Of a stretch of 64,000 nt of DNA, positions 56,436 to 64,000 are shown piece by piece (position 1 is the stretch's first letter; each line of letters begins with the position of its first letter). This DNA comes from Vibrio diabolicus (GTDB taxonomy: Bacteria > Pseudomonadota > Gammaproteobacteria > Enterobacterales > Vibrionaceae). Made by a program: the position numbers and the translations under genes. The notes under the pieces are model-generated. The model was not told the origin of the DNA. It saw only the letters and a list, made by a program, of their open reading frames with translations, and searched no databases. The stretch lies in NCBI GenBank assembly GCA_001048675.1, contig CCKK01000020.1, forward strand, positions 124,001 through 188,000. Reading direction: 5' to 3'.

Positions 56436-58718
56436 TTATCCATTTTTTAATATTTTCTTGATGTCGTCCTCATTCTTGTAGGACGAATGGATCTTAATCA
56501 GGCCTTGGCTAATGGCATGCTGACAGGCGGTTCTTATGTTACCCGTTGCAAAGCTCGCGGCGGGTGCGTTATCGATGGCTTTCAAGAAAACCCAGTGGCT
56601 TTGCTTATCCTTCAAGCTGACTTCTCGCGCAATGTGAGTCGCAAGTAGCAACAGATCGAGTAATTCCTCGTCGTTAATTGCAGTGTAGGCTCGGGGTAAG
56701 AACGGATAATCGCTGATACCCATGCGAATAATACGGTTGACGTTGTGTTGTTGAGCGAACTCATCCACCCAAGTCTGGAATTTCTCGAACATGACTTCGG
56801 CAGAAGCATCACGGTCAGCATTCGGTTCTATGTAGAGTAGGTTTGCATCTGAGAAATGGTAAAGACGCGACGGTTTTTCTATCTTTTCCGCTAGGAAGTC
56901 ACCAAATGCGCGCTCCAGCTCCAGGCCTGCTTTATAACCGTTGTGGACGTACATGCTTCGTAGGAATGGCAAGTCGATCATGACAAAGCGCAGGCGGTCG
57001 TTAAGTGGCTCGTGGATCAATTCGCCCATTTGCCATTGCTCGAAAGTTTCGCTCGACTTTTTCAATGAGCGAGACAGCTTCACGTTCAGCATACGCAAGT
57101 TACGCAAACGGGAACGAGAGTGAGTGAAGAGATCATTACGCAGTTTTTCGATTTCACTTGCTTGGCGTTGCATGATCACGCCGCGGCGCATAATGAACAA
57201 AAACATCACCAACACAGTAATAAACAATGCGAATGAGATTTTCTGGAATTTGCGGTGCTCCCTTTCCACTTGTTCAAGGCGTTCCGATTGGCCGATATAG
57301 TGGATGGTTTGTTCAGCAAACTCTTTTTGTTGGCGGAATGCATCCTCACTGATTTGGTTGAGCTGCTTTTGCTCTAAACGCACAAGGTTGGTGTATTTCT
57401 TATAAGCCTGCAGAGAAAGTTGGTATTCGCCTGCCTGCTCGTAACCAAGCCCGAGTAAGCGGTAAGACTGCTGCTTAATGAAGTTGTTATTTTCTGGTGA
57501 CTTTTCAGCAAGAGCTAACGCCAGCTTTGCATTGGTAATGACGTTTTTACTGTCGTTTTGATGATAAGCCAGGCCTGACTGAAGCAACGCTGCCTTTGCT
57601 TCAAGCTTAGGAATGTCAGTGTATTCTAAAAGCTCTTTAGAACGGTCTAGGTATTGTTCAGCTAGCGCGTAGTTATAGAGTTGTAGATAGGTAGCCGCCA
57701 AGCTTAAGCGAATCTTAATGATCCGATTAATGTTCTTACTGGTGCTTTCATGGTCCAGCACGTTGAAGTAGTGCACTAAGGCAAGGTTAAACTTGCCTTG
57801 GTAAAAATAAATGTCACCCATTTGCTCAAGGACATCCGCTAGGATGGGAGAGCTAGGGTAGGAGTCATAGAAGTCTGCGGCTTGAGATAAGTATTCGATC
57901 GCTTTGTCGTAAACTCGGCGCTCTTGGAAGAGTCTTGCCAACAGGCGATTAACTTTTGCTAACCTTGCGCCACTGTCACTCTCAATAGATTGCCAATAAC
58001 CATAAAGCAGTTCCGACAAAGCCAAATTGTATTTCTTGCTATTCAGATAAAACTCGCCGACGGCTGTGTAATAGTCGATCAAGGCTAAGTCAGATCGGCT
58101 GTCTTCAAGCATAGTTTTGGCTTGAGAATACAAACTTTCCGCTTTAATCAGATCGCCACTATGTGAAGCGAGGAGCGCTCTTTGCATCACTAATCGATAG
58201 CGAACGCTGTCGGTACGTTGCAATACCGCATCGGCTTCATCGAGTTGCTGCTCAATTTGGTTAAGCGTATCTTCCGCTTTTGAATAGTTTTTGTCGTACA
58301 TCCAAATCATTTGGTTGCGCATCAGCTGGAGATCTAAGTCCATGTACGGCAATTGATATTCTTGCGCTAAGCGCTCGGCTTTGTTTAGGTGTTCGATAGC
58401 CGAACGAACGTTACCCATGGCGTAGTCTGCCTGAGCTATAATCTTGTGTGCTTCGATGGTGCTGCTTGGTGTGCGAACGCTACGATCGGTCTCGTCACGA
58501 GACATAGCAGAAGGGCTGTCACTCTCTTTGCGTTCCGTTAGCTCACGTTGTGACAAGTAGTTGGTTGCCGCTTGTTTTGCTTGTGATGGCTCTATTTCCG
58601 CCAATTGTTGTGCTTCGTTGAGTAACGCGGACGATAAAATAGTCGCATGAAGCGGCTGTACAAACAGCAAGCAAAGAAAGCCAATCAACTTGAATAGACG
58701 CGAACTGTCCCAAAACAT
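56436..58718 (-). CDS. TPR-repeat membrane protein with degenerate GGDEF-like domain
   Basis: A 760-residue envelope protein. It has a signal peptide (LIGFLCLLFVQPLHA), about 10 TPR-type helical pairs in the periplasm (about 70-460), one transmembrane helix (about 493-510) followed by a basic/coiled linker, and a cytosolic domain (about 575-720) with the GGDEF fold pattern (RFVMIDLPFLRSMYVHNGYKAG...). In place of GGDEF it reads SDANL (623-627), so it should not make c-di-GMP; it may bind a nucleotide or regulate the cyclase next door. This layout (periplasmic TPR, one helix, GGDEF relic) is shared by some vibrio proteins of unknown role. Confidence 0.82.
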   Translation of the reverse strand: MFWDSSRLFKLIGFLCLLFVQPLHATILSSALLNEAQQLAEIEPSQAKQAATNYLSQRELTERKESDSPSAMSRDETDRSVRTPSSTIEAHKIIAQADYAMGNVRSAIEHLNKAERLAQEYQLPYMDLDLQLMRNQMIWMYDKNYSKAEDTLNQIEQQLDEADAVLQRTDSVRYRLVMQRALLASHSGDLIKAESLYSQAKTMLEDSRSDLALIDYYTAVGEFYLNSKKYNLALSELLYGYWQSIESDSGARLAKVNRLLARLFQERRVYDKAIEYLSQAADFYDSYPSSPILADVLEQMGDIYFYQGKFNLALVHYFNVLDHESTSKNINRIIKIRLSLAATYLQLYNYALAEQYLDRSKELLEYTDIPKLEAKAALLQSGLAYHQNDSKNVITNAKLALALAEKSPENNNFIKQQSYRLLGLGYEQAGEYQLSLQAYKKYTNLVRLEQKQLNQISEDAFRQQKEFAEQTIHYIGQSERLEQVEREHRKFQKISFALFITVLVMFLFIMRRGVIMQRQASEIEKLRNDLFTHSRSRLRNLRMLNVKLSRSLKKSSETFEQWQMGELIHEPLNDRLRFVMIDLPFLRSMYVHNGYKAGLELERAFGDFLAEKIEKPSRLYHFSDANLLYIEPNADRDASAEVMFEKFQTWVDEFAQQHNVNRIIRMGISDYPFLPRAYTAINDEELLDLLLLATHIAREVSLKDKQSHWVFLKAIDNAPAASFATGNIRTACQHAISQGLIKIHSSYKNEDDIKKILKNG

Positions 58719-58830
58719 CCTTTCGTTCCCTCGAACTGTTTTTAGATATGGCGGATAACGGTAAAAGACCTCAACAAGCCCCTTAAATGCAGGTTGAAGC
58801 CATTTGATATAGTAACATGCTTGGACAATA

Positions 58831-58860
58831 AAAACGTCCGGTAACCCTTTAGATTACCGA
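58831..58860 (-). terminator. Weak terminator after queF
   Basis: On the minus strand CGGTAA / TTACCG with a nine-base loop, then GACGTTTTT. Short stem, so moderate support. Confidence 0.5.
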
Positions 58861-58883
58861 ACTTATTTCTGTCACTAACGTGA

Positions 58884-59729
58884 TTACTGACGAGCCATGC
58901 GGTGGTTGTGATCTGGCTTGTCTTGTTCCGTTGAGCGGTACGGGTTGATGTCCAAGCCACCACGGCGCGTGTAGCGGGCGAATACGGTCAGTTTGCTTGG
59001 TTGGCAGTATTTCATTAGATCCGTAAAAATACGCTCAACACATTGTTCGTGAAATTCGTTGTGCTCGCGGAAAGATACCAAGTAACGCAGCAGTTTCTCG
59101 CGATCTATTTTCGCACCTTGGTAGCGAATTTCTACACTGCCCCAGTCGGGTTGATTGGTGATCAAACAGTTTGACTTCAATAGGTGGCTATGTAGGATTT
59201 CTTCCACTTGCTCTTCACCTGCTGCGCCTTCAAGCAAATCGGCATCAAAATCGTAACTGGTGATGTCAATGTCTTGGTCATCAATGCATTCGCCTTCCAT
59301 TGTCACAATAGGCTGATTGGTGTAGTGAGTAACCGGGTTCACCTCGACCAACACCTTTTCACCGGCACATTCAGATAGGTCTTGCGTTAAACGCTCTTCA
59401 ACTTCTTCCCAGCTTGCAAAGCGGGTTTGGTTGTAGCTGTTTAAGTACAGTTTGAAAGACTTCGACTCAATTAAGTTTGCACTGGTGGCTGGAATGTATA
59501 CTTCGCCAACGGCCACTTGTGGTAAGCCTTTACTATTTAACCAAGAGAGCTCGTACAGCGTCCAAATGTCGTGGCCCATAAAAGGAAGGCTGTCGCCTAA
59601 CTGAAGGTCATCTCGGTTTAGGCTACGAGGAACTGGTTGCAGCAAGCCTGGGTCGTATTGGTTCGCATACTCGGTCTTTTTACCTAGTGTTAGGCCAGCA
59701 AGCTCTTTAGCGTCAGAATATTTGCTCAT
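58884..59729 (-). CDS. queF: NADPH-dependent 7-cyano-7-deazaguanine reductase
   Basis: Reduces preQ0 to preQ1 in queuosine synthesis. 281 residues, the long YqcD-type with a duplicated tunnelling fold. The family motif [11 protein letters not shown] is near residue 88, and the catalytic Cys is in [15 protein letters not shown] (near 190). Divergent from syd, the same neighbours as in E. coli (syd-queF). Confidence 0.95.
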   Translation of the reverse strand: MSKYSDAKELAGLTLGKKTEYANQYDPGLLQPVPRSLNRDDLQLGDSLPFMGHDIWTLYELSWLNSKGLPQVAVGEVYIPATSANLIESKSFKLYLNSYNQTRFASWEEVEERLTQDLSECAGEKVLVEVNPVTHYTNQPIVTMEGECIDDQDIDITSYDFDADLLEGAAGEEQVEEILHSHLLKSNCLITNQPDWGSVEIRYQGAKIDREKLLRYLVSFREHNEFHEQCVERIFTDLMKYCQPSKLTVFARYTRRGGLDINPYRSTEQDKPDHNHRMARQ

Positions 59730-59837
59730 ACTTTGTGGTCGTTTTCGATTAGAATGGCGAGAATTTTACTGAATCCGCTGGTCAATTGCCATCCGGCAAA
59801 CACGGCTATCTGATAAATAAGGAATGAGGAGACCTTC

Positions 59838-60383
59838 ATGACCCAAAACGTTACTCAGGCGCTACAAGAGTTCAGCCTGCGCTACCAACAAGCTTGGCAA
59901 GCTAAATATAATGAGTTGCCAAGCAGTGAAGAGCTTGCAGATCTTGTTTCTCCTTGTGTCGAAGAGAAGCGTGATGGAAAGGTGCTTTGGAAAGCGGTCG
60001 CGCGTAATGAGATGGCCGATTTCACTAATGTGGAAAATGCGATTGAGTTGTCACTGCAAGATGATGTTAAAGCCTTTTATGGTTCTCAATACTGCGCCGA
60101 TATGGAGGCAACTTGGCAAGGTAATTCGTTGACGCTGCTGCAAGTGTGGAGCGATGATGATTTTGTGCGCCTACAAGAAAATATTCTTGGTCATTTGGTG
60201 ACGCAACGTCGCCTGAAACTTAAACCAACGGTATTTATTGCGGCGACAGATGAGGAAATGGATGTGATCTCGATTTGTAACCTCACTGGTAATGTGATTT
60301 TAGAGCGTTTAGGTACGTCTAAACGCGATGTGCTGGCGGATTCATTGGCTGAGTTCTTGAGCAAGTTAGAGGCCGCTGTCTAA
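59838..60383 (+). CDS. syd: SecY-interacting protein Syd
   Basis: Cytosolic protein, loosely membrane-bound, that binds SecY and can disrupt misassembled translocons. 181 residues with [21 protein letters not shown] at the start and [20 protein letters not shown] in the middle, as in the family (E. coli 181 residues). Starts at ATG 59838 with AGGAG upstream. Three bases separate it from the next gene. Confidence 0.94.
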   Translation: MTQNVTQALQEFSLRYQQAWQAKYNELPSSEELADLVSPCVEEKRDGKVLWKAVARNEMADFTNVENAIELSLQDDVKAFYGSQYCADMEATWQGNSLTLLQVWSDDDFVRLQENILGHLVTQRRLKLKPTVFIAATDEEMDVISICNLTGNVILERLGTSKRDVLADSLAEFLSKLEAAV

Positions 60384-60385
60384 AT

Positions 60386-61162
60386 ATGTACGTTGTTGAG
60401 TTGCAGTTTGAGTGTTTTGATAACACCACCGTCAGCGCGGTAGACAAAGCCATTAATGGCTTGATGGATGCGTTGCGTTACAACGGCCAAGTACTAGGCC
60501 GAGAATTCCCGATAGTGATGGGAGATGGCGAGTTTTATGTTCGTGTCGTTTGCCCAGAGCAAGACAGTTTGCATCCACGTTACCACTCAGATTTTGTCAA
60601 AGTGTGCATGAACCGTTTGTCAGACGCGTCTTTGCTTGCACCGAAAATGCGTATGCTTGGCCGTGATTTAAATTCAGAACAAGCGGCCGAAGAAGAGACA
60701 CCTAGCTGGCAAGTGTTGTACACGACTTATGTTCATACGTGTTCGCCTTTGCGCAGTGGGGAAACGTTGTTGCCGATTCCTTTGTATCGCAATGAGCCGA
60801 CGCTAAATGGTGACCATAAAGCCGTCATCAAATGGCAGACAGAATGGCAAGCGTGCGATGAAATCCAAATGGCTGGCGGGTGCCGCGCAGAGCATGCGGC
60901 GCTGCACGAGATTTGCGATGTAGACAGCGTGTTGTTCCGCCGCGGTTGGGATTTGCGAGGTCGTATCGAATACATCACCAAGGTTCCAACATACTATTAC
61001 CAGTATCGCGTGGGCGGTCAGTCGCTGGAGAGCGAGAAAGCGCGCAAGTGCCCAAAATGCGGTGGAGAGTGGCTACTCGATGAGCCACTACATGACATAT
61101 TTCATTTTAAGTGTGATGACTGCCGAATCGTGTCGAACATCTCTTGGGACCACCTTAAGTAG
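60386..61162 (+). CDS. DUF2310 zinc-ribbon protein
   Basis: A 258-residue cytosolic protein found beside syd in vibrios. The N-terminal region has no known catalytic motif; the C-terminal 40 residues are a zinc ribbon (CPKCGGEWLLDEPLHD then FKCDDCRI). Function unknown. Because it starts two bases past the syd stop it is probably translated with syd. Ends at a shared terminator with metQ. Confidence 0.85.
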   Translation: MYVVELQFECFDNTTVSAVDKAINGLMDALRYNGQVLGREFPIVMGDGEFYVRVVCPEQDSLHPRYHSDFVKVCMNRLSDASLLAPKMRMLGRDLNSEQAAEEETPSWQVLYTTYVHTCSPLRSGETLLPIPLYRNEPTLNGDHKAVIKWQTEWQACDEIQMAGGCRAEHAALHEICDVDSVLFRRGWDLRGRIEYITKVPTYYYQYRVGGQSLESEKARKCPKCGGEWLLDEPLHDIFHFKCDDCRIVSNISWDHLK

Positions 61163-61197
61163 CGAATTGAAGTTACTTAAATGGGTGGATAGAGAAA

Positions 61198-61232
61198 TAA
61201 AAAGGGCTGATGTTTTCACATCAGCCCTTTTA
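61198..61232. terminator. Shared terminator of the DUF2310 gene and metQ
   Basis: AAAAGGGCTGATG / CATCAGCCCTTTT stem, TTTTCA-type loop, A and T runs on both sides. Confidence 0.92.
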
Positions 61233-61273
61233 TGTTCAGACTATTATTTTCAGTACGGTTTAGAAAAGTGGGA

Positions 61274-62083
61274 TTACCAACCTTTCACTACGCCGCCTTT
61301 GAATAGCTCTTTTGCCGCTTCGTAAACTTCTTCCGTTTGGTAAGCTTTTACGAAGTTTTGTACGTTTTGCGCATTAACATTTTCTTCGCGAGCAACAATT
61401 AGGTTTACGTATGGTGAGTCTTTATCTTCAACAAACACACCGTCACGCTCTGGCGATAGGTCGATAGAGCTTGCGTAAGTGGTGTTGATGATAGATAGCG
61501 TTACGTCATCCAATGAACGTGGAAGTTGTGGCGCTTCTAACTCAATGATTTCGATATTTTTAGGGTTGCCTACGATGTCACGTACTGTAGCGAGTAGACC
61601 AACGCCATCACGCAGCGTAATCAAACCTTGTTGCTCAAGAAGCAGTAGTGAGCGACCTAGGTTCGTTGGATCGTTTGGAACTGCGATGCGTGCGCCATCT
61701 TGGATTTCATCGATTGACTTCACTTGCTTAGAGTAACCAGCAATAGGGTAAACGAATGAGTTACCCGCGATAGCCAGTTTGTAGCCGCGGTCTTTCACTT
61801 GTTGGTCTAGGTATGGTTTATGTTGGAACGCATTCGCGTCTACTGAACCATCATCCAGAGCGGCATTTGGCGTTACGTAATCGGTAAATGTTACTAATTC
61901 AACGTCTAGGTTGTACTTTTCTTTTGCTACTTTAGCTGCAACTTCGGCAACTTGTGCTTCAGCACCAGCAATAACGCCAACTTTTACTTTATTTACGTCT
62001 ACTTCTTTGTCGCCACAACCCGCTAGAACAAGAGCAGAAGCGGCCGTTGCTACAGTCAAAAGACCTTTAAGGCTAAATTTCAT
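61274..62083 (-). CDS. metQ: D-methionine-binding lipoprotein MetQ
   Basis: Periplasmic-face lipoprotein that captures methionine for the MetNI importer. 269 residues with lipobox LAGC (Cys about 23) and NLPA-type fold: VKVGVIAGAEAQVAEVAAKVA, FTDYVTPNAALDDGSVDANAFQHKPYL, IAVPNDPTNLGRSLLLLE. Third gene of metN-metI-metQ on the minus strand. Confidence 0.96.
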   Translation of the reverse strand: MKFSLKGLLTVATAASALVLAGCGDKEVDVNKVKVGVIAGAEAQVAEVAAKVAKEKYNLDVELVTFTDYVTPNAALDDGSVDANAFQHKPYLDQQVKDRGYKLAIAGNSFVYPIAGYSKQVKSIDEIQDGARIAVPNDPTNLGRSLLLLEQQGLITLRDGVGLLATVRDIVGNPKNIEIIELEAPQLPRSLDDVTLSIINTTYASSIDLSPERDGVFVEDKDSPYVNLIVAREENVNAQNVQNFVKAYQTEEVYEAAKELFKGGVVKGW

Positions 62084-62115
62084 CTTTATCTCCTTATAAT
62101 TTGTATTTTCAATGC

Positions 62116-62799
62116 TTATCTGTGGTCTACACGGCGCACCACTGCGTCACCGATAGACTGAATAATCTGTACTAGAACAATCAGCATCACGACAGTCACA
62201 GCCATGATAGTTACATCGTAGCGGTGGAAACCGTAACGGATGGCTACGTCGCCGAGGCCGCCGCCGCCTACCGTACCCGCCATGGCCGAGTAGCTAACGA
62301 GAGTGACTAAGGTGATCGTTACTGAGTTAACAATAGTCGGCATTGCTTCAGGTAGTAGAACTTTTGTGATGATCTGTGTTGGTGTCGCCCCCATTGATTG
62401 TGCCGCTTCCACCAAGCCTGTTGGTACCTCTAACAAAGCACCTTCAATAAGACGGGCAACAAACGGAATGGCACCAATAGTCAGTGGGACGATTGCTGCG
62501 GTTGTACCGATAAAGGTTCCAACTAGCATTTTTGTCACTGGAATAATCGCAACCATCAGGACGAGGAATGGCACAGAACGACCAATGTTAACGACAGCGC
62601 CTAAGCTGCTATTTAGTTTGGTGTTTTCAAGTAGGCCGCCTTTCTTAGTAATATGGAGGATTACGCCTAATGGAATACCCACGGCAAAGCCGACTAATCC
62701 GGCAACCGCAACCATGTAAAGCGTTTCCCACGTTGCACCTAAAAGTAGTTTGCTGTTTAAACTCAGCCATTCAGAAATTGTGTTAAAGGACATAACCAA
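62116..62799 (-). CDS. metI: Methionine ABC transporter permease MetI
   Basis: Inner-membrane channel subunit. 227 residues with about five to six helices; the EAA-type loop is [34 protein letters not shown], which contacts MetN. ATG 62797-62799 overlaps the metN end by 17 bases. Confidence 0.95.
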   Translation of the reverse strand: MVMSFNTISEWLSLNSKLLLGATWETLYMVAVAGLVGFAVGIPLGVILHITKKGGLLENTKLNSSLGAVVNIGRSVPFLVLMVAIIPVTKMLVGTFIGTTAAIVPLTIGAIPFVARLIEGALLEVPTGLVEAAQSMGATPTQIITKVLLPEAMPTIVNSVTITLVTLVSYSAMAGTVGGGGLGDVAIRYGFHRYDVTIMAVTVVMLIVLVQIIQSIGDAVVRRVDHR

Positions 62800-63817
62800 G
62801 TACCTCTACTTTTACGTTGTGCTTACGCAGGTATTCCAATGCTGCGTTATCATCTTCTTCGTTACCAAATAGCTCTGCGACCATCATGCCGAATTTCACG
62901 CCGCCAGCGTAATCAAGATCGGAGCTCAAAATACTCACATCAATATTGTATTTACGAGAAATTTGCGACATTAACGGTGCATCGACGGTTGCGCCAGTAA
63001 ACTCTAAGCGAACCAACGGGTAGCTGCCTTCAACACGCTCTGCTTGCAGACGTGCTTGGTAATCTTCAGGAATGGATAGATCTAGCGTTGAGCGAATGAA
63101 TTGATGCGCCAGCTCCGTTTTAGGGTGCGCGAAAATATCGCCAACGGTGCCTTTCTCCACCAACTCACCACCACCGATGATCGCCACTTCGTGACAGATA
63201 CTTTTTACCACTTCCATTTCGTGGGTGATCAGTAGAATCGTGATGTTGAGTTTGCGGTTGATCTCTTTCAATAGCTCAAGGATAGATTGAGTTGTTGCAG
63301 GATCCAGTGCGCTAGTGGCTTCGTCACACAGTAGTACGCTTGGATCGGATGCCAATGCGCGAGCAATAGCCACACGTTGTTTTTGACCGCCACTTAGGTT
63401 GGACGGATAGCTTTCGTGTTTGTCGGCTAAGCCAACAAGTTTTAGTAACTCAGTGACTTTTGTTGTGATTTGCGATTTGTCTTTGCCTGCCAGTTCCAGT
63501 GGTAGCGCCACGTTATCAAACACAGTACGAGACGAAAGCAGATTAAAATGCTGGAAGATCATGCCGATGTTACGGCGCGTTTCGACCAACTGCTTTTTGC
63601 TGAGTTTTGTTAAATCAATGCCATCAACGATGATGGAGCCAGATGTTGGTGCTTCTAACATGTTTACGCAGCGGATCAGCGTACTTTTACCAGCACCAGA
63701 TGAACCGATAACACCGAAGATGGTGCCCTTGGCGATGTGTAGGTTAATGTCTTTCAGGGCAAGGATTTCCTTACTGCCTTGGTAGAACACTTTATTGACG
63801 TTTTTTATTTCTATCAT
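62783..63817 (-). CDS. metN: Methionine ABC transporter ATPase MetN
   Basis: ATPase of the importer. 344 residues: Walker [11 protein letters not shown] (residues 36-45), Q-loop, signature [15 protein letters not shown], Walker [14 protein letters not shown]-loop ITHEMEVVK, and a C-terminal ACT-like domain (about 265-344) that binds methionine and inhibits transport. First gene of metNIQ; the MetJ operator lies upstream near 63939. Confidence 0.97.
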   Translation of the reverse strand: MIEIKNVNKVFYQGSKEILALKDINLHIAKGTIFGVIGSSGAGKSTLIRCVNMLEAPTSGSIIVDGIDLTKLSKKQLVETRRNIGMIFQHFNLLSSRTVFDNVALPLELAGKDKSQITTKVTELLKLVGLADKHESYPSNLSGGQKQRVAIARALASDPSVLLCDEATSALDPATTQSILELLKEINRKLNITILLITHEMEVVKSICHEVAIIGGGELVEKGTVGDIFAHPKTELAHQFIRSTLDLSIPEDYQARLQAERVEGSYPLVRLEFTGATVDAPLMSQISRKYNIDVSILSSDLDYAGGVKFGMMVAELFGNEEDDNAALEYLRKHNVKVEVLGYVL

Positions 63818-63938
63818 GTTTCAACCTGCCCAAAGATACGGGGAACTTCGCTGTCAAAAACGGCCTTTGACAGAACTTAATGTTGAGCTTTATCTCACTT
63901 CTCAGTTGATGCTATGGGTTAAGCAGAATGAAGTCAAT

Positions 63939-63970
63939 AGATATTTTTACGTCTAGACGTCTAAATGTAT
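63939..63970. promoter_or_regulatory. MetJ operator, four tandem met boxes
   Basis: Four adjoining 8-base boxes: AGATATTT, TTACGTCT, AGACGTCT and AAATGTAT, matching the AGACGTCT consensus at 5, 6, 8 and 5 positions. About 120 bases upstream of metN, so SAM-bound MetJ should repress metNIQ. Confidence 0.85.
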
Positions 63971-64000
63971 GGGTGTTCTGTTTTGAAGAGAATGAGGAGT

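Overview
The window is chromosomal DNA from a marine gammaproteobacterium of the genus Vibrio, probably the Harveyi clade (V. parahaemolyticus, V. alginolyticus, V. campbellii type). This rests on Na+-driven polar-motor genes pomA/pomB with the lengths known from V. alginolyticus (253 and 315 residues), a competence-type minor pilin cluster beside dnaKJ, RibB with a degenerate GTP cyclohydrolase domain, and E. coli-like synteny blocks (gpt-frsA-crl-proBA, nrdR-rib-nusB-thiL-pgpA, xseB-ispA-dxs, gcvB/gcvA-ygdD-rlmM). The species is an inference. No rRNA, tRNA, CRISPR array, prophage or insertion sequence was seen.

Layout. 1-8.4 kb: a partial lipoprotein gene, nadK, then the heat-shock genes grpE, dnaK and dnaJ with readable sigma-32 promoters and a DAACS transporter between grpE and dnaK. 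8.4-11.8 kb: pilE divergent from fimT-pilW-pilX-pilV. 12-21.5 kb: an AbgT transporter, tadA, a small Arg/Lys-rich ORF, mltF divergent from PurR-boxed purL, and a DUF3622 gene. 21.5-24.4 kb: a Fur-boxed TonB-dependent receptor carrying two frameshifts, with a small secreted protein gene downstream. 24.5-32.9 kb: an AstE-like peptidase, a DUF3332 lipoprotein, pepD, a stand-alone 28-codon gene with CRP/FNR-like sites, a purine permease and gpt (purine salvage), frsA and crl. 33-35.5 kb: proB (frameshifted) and proA. 35.6-42 kb: nrdR-ribD-ribE-ribBX-ribH-nusB-thiL-pgpA. 42-45 kb: xseB-ispA-dxs on the minus strand. 45.2-47 kb: pomA (frameshifted) and pomB behind a FliA-type promoter. 47-52 kb: thiI, the sRNA GcvB divergent from gcvA, an alpha/beta hydrolase, a DUF423 protein and rlmM. 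52-59.7 kb, minus strand: xni, ppnN, a diguanylate cyclase, a TPR protein with a degenerate GGDEF domain, and queF. 59.8-64 kb: syd, a DUF2310 gene, and the metNIQ methionine transporter behind a MetJ operator.

The most striking pattern is a set of four +1 frameshifts, two in the receptor and one each in proB and pomA. Each is at, or directly beside, a run of six A or T, and each gene regains full length if one base is removed. This points to a systematic homopolymer over-call in the assembly or, less likely, to a mutator strain. It should be settled before calling the strain a proline auxotroph or non-motile. The pilE leader also looks damaged. The likeliest under-described elements are the 28-codon gene near 28.5 kb, the 44-residue basic ORF near 14.6 kb, and the TPR/degenerate-GGDEF protein paired with a diguanylate cyclase.
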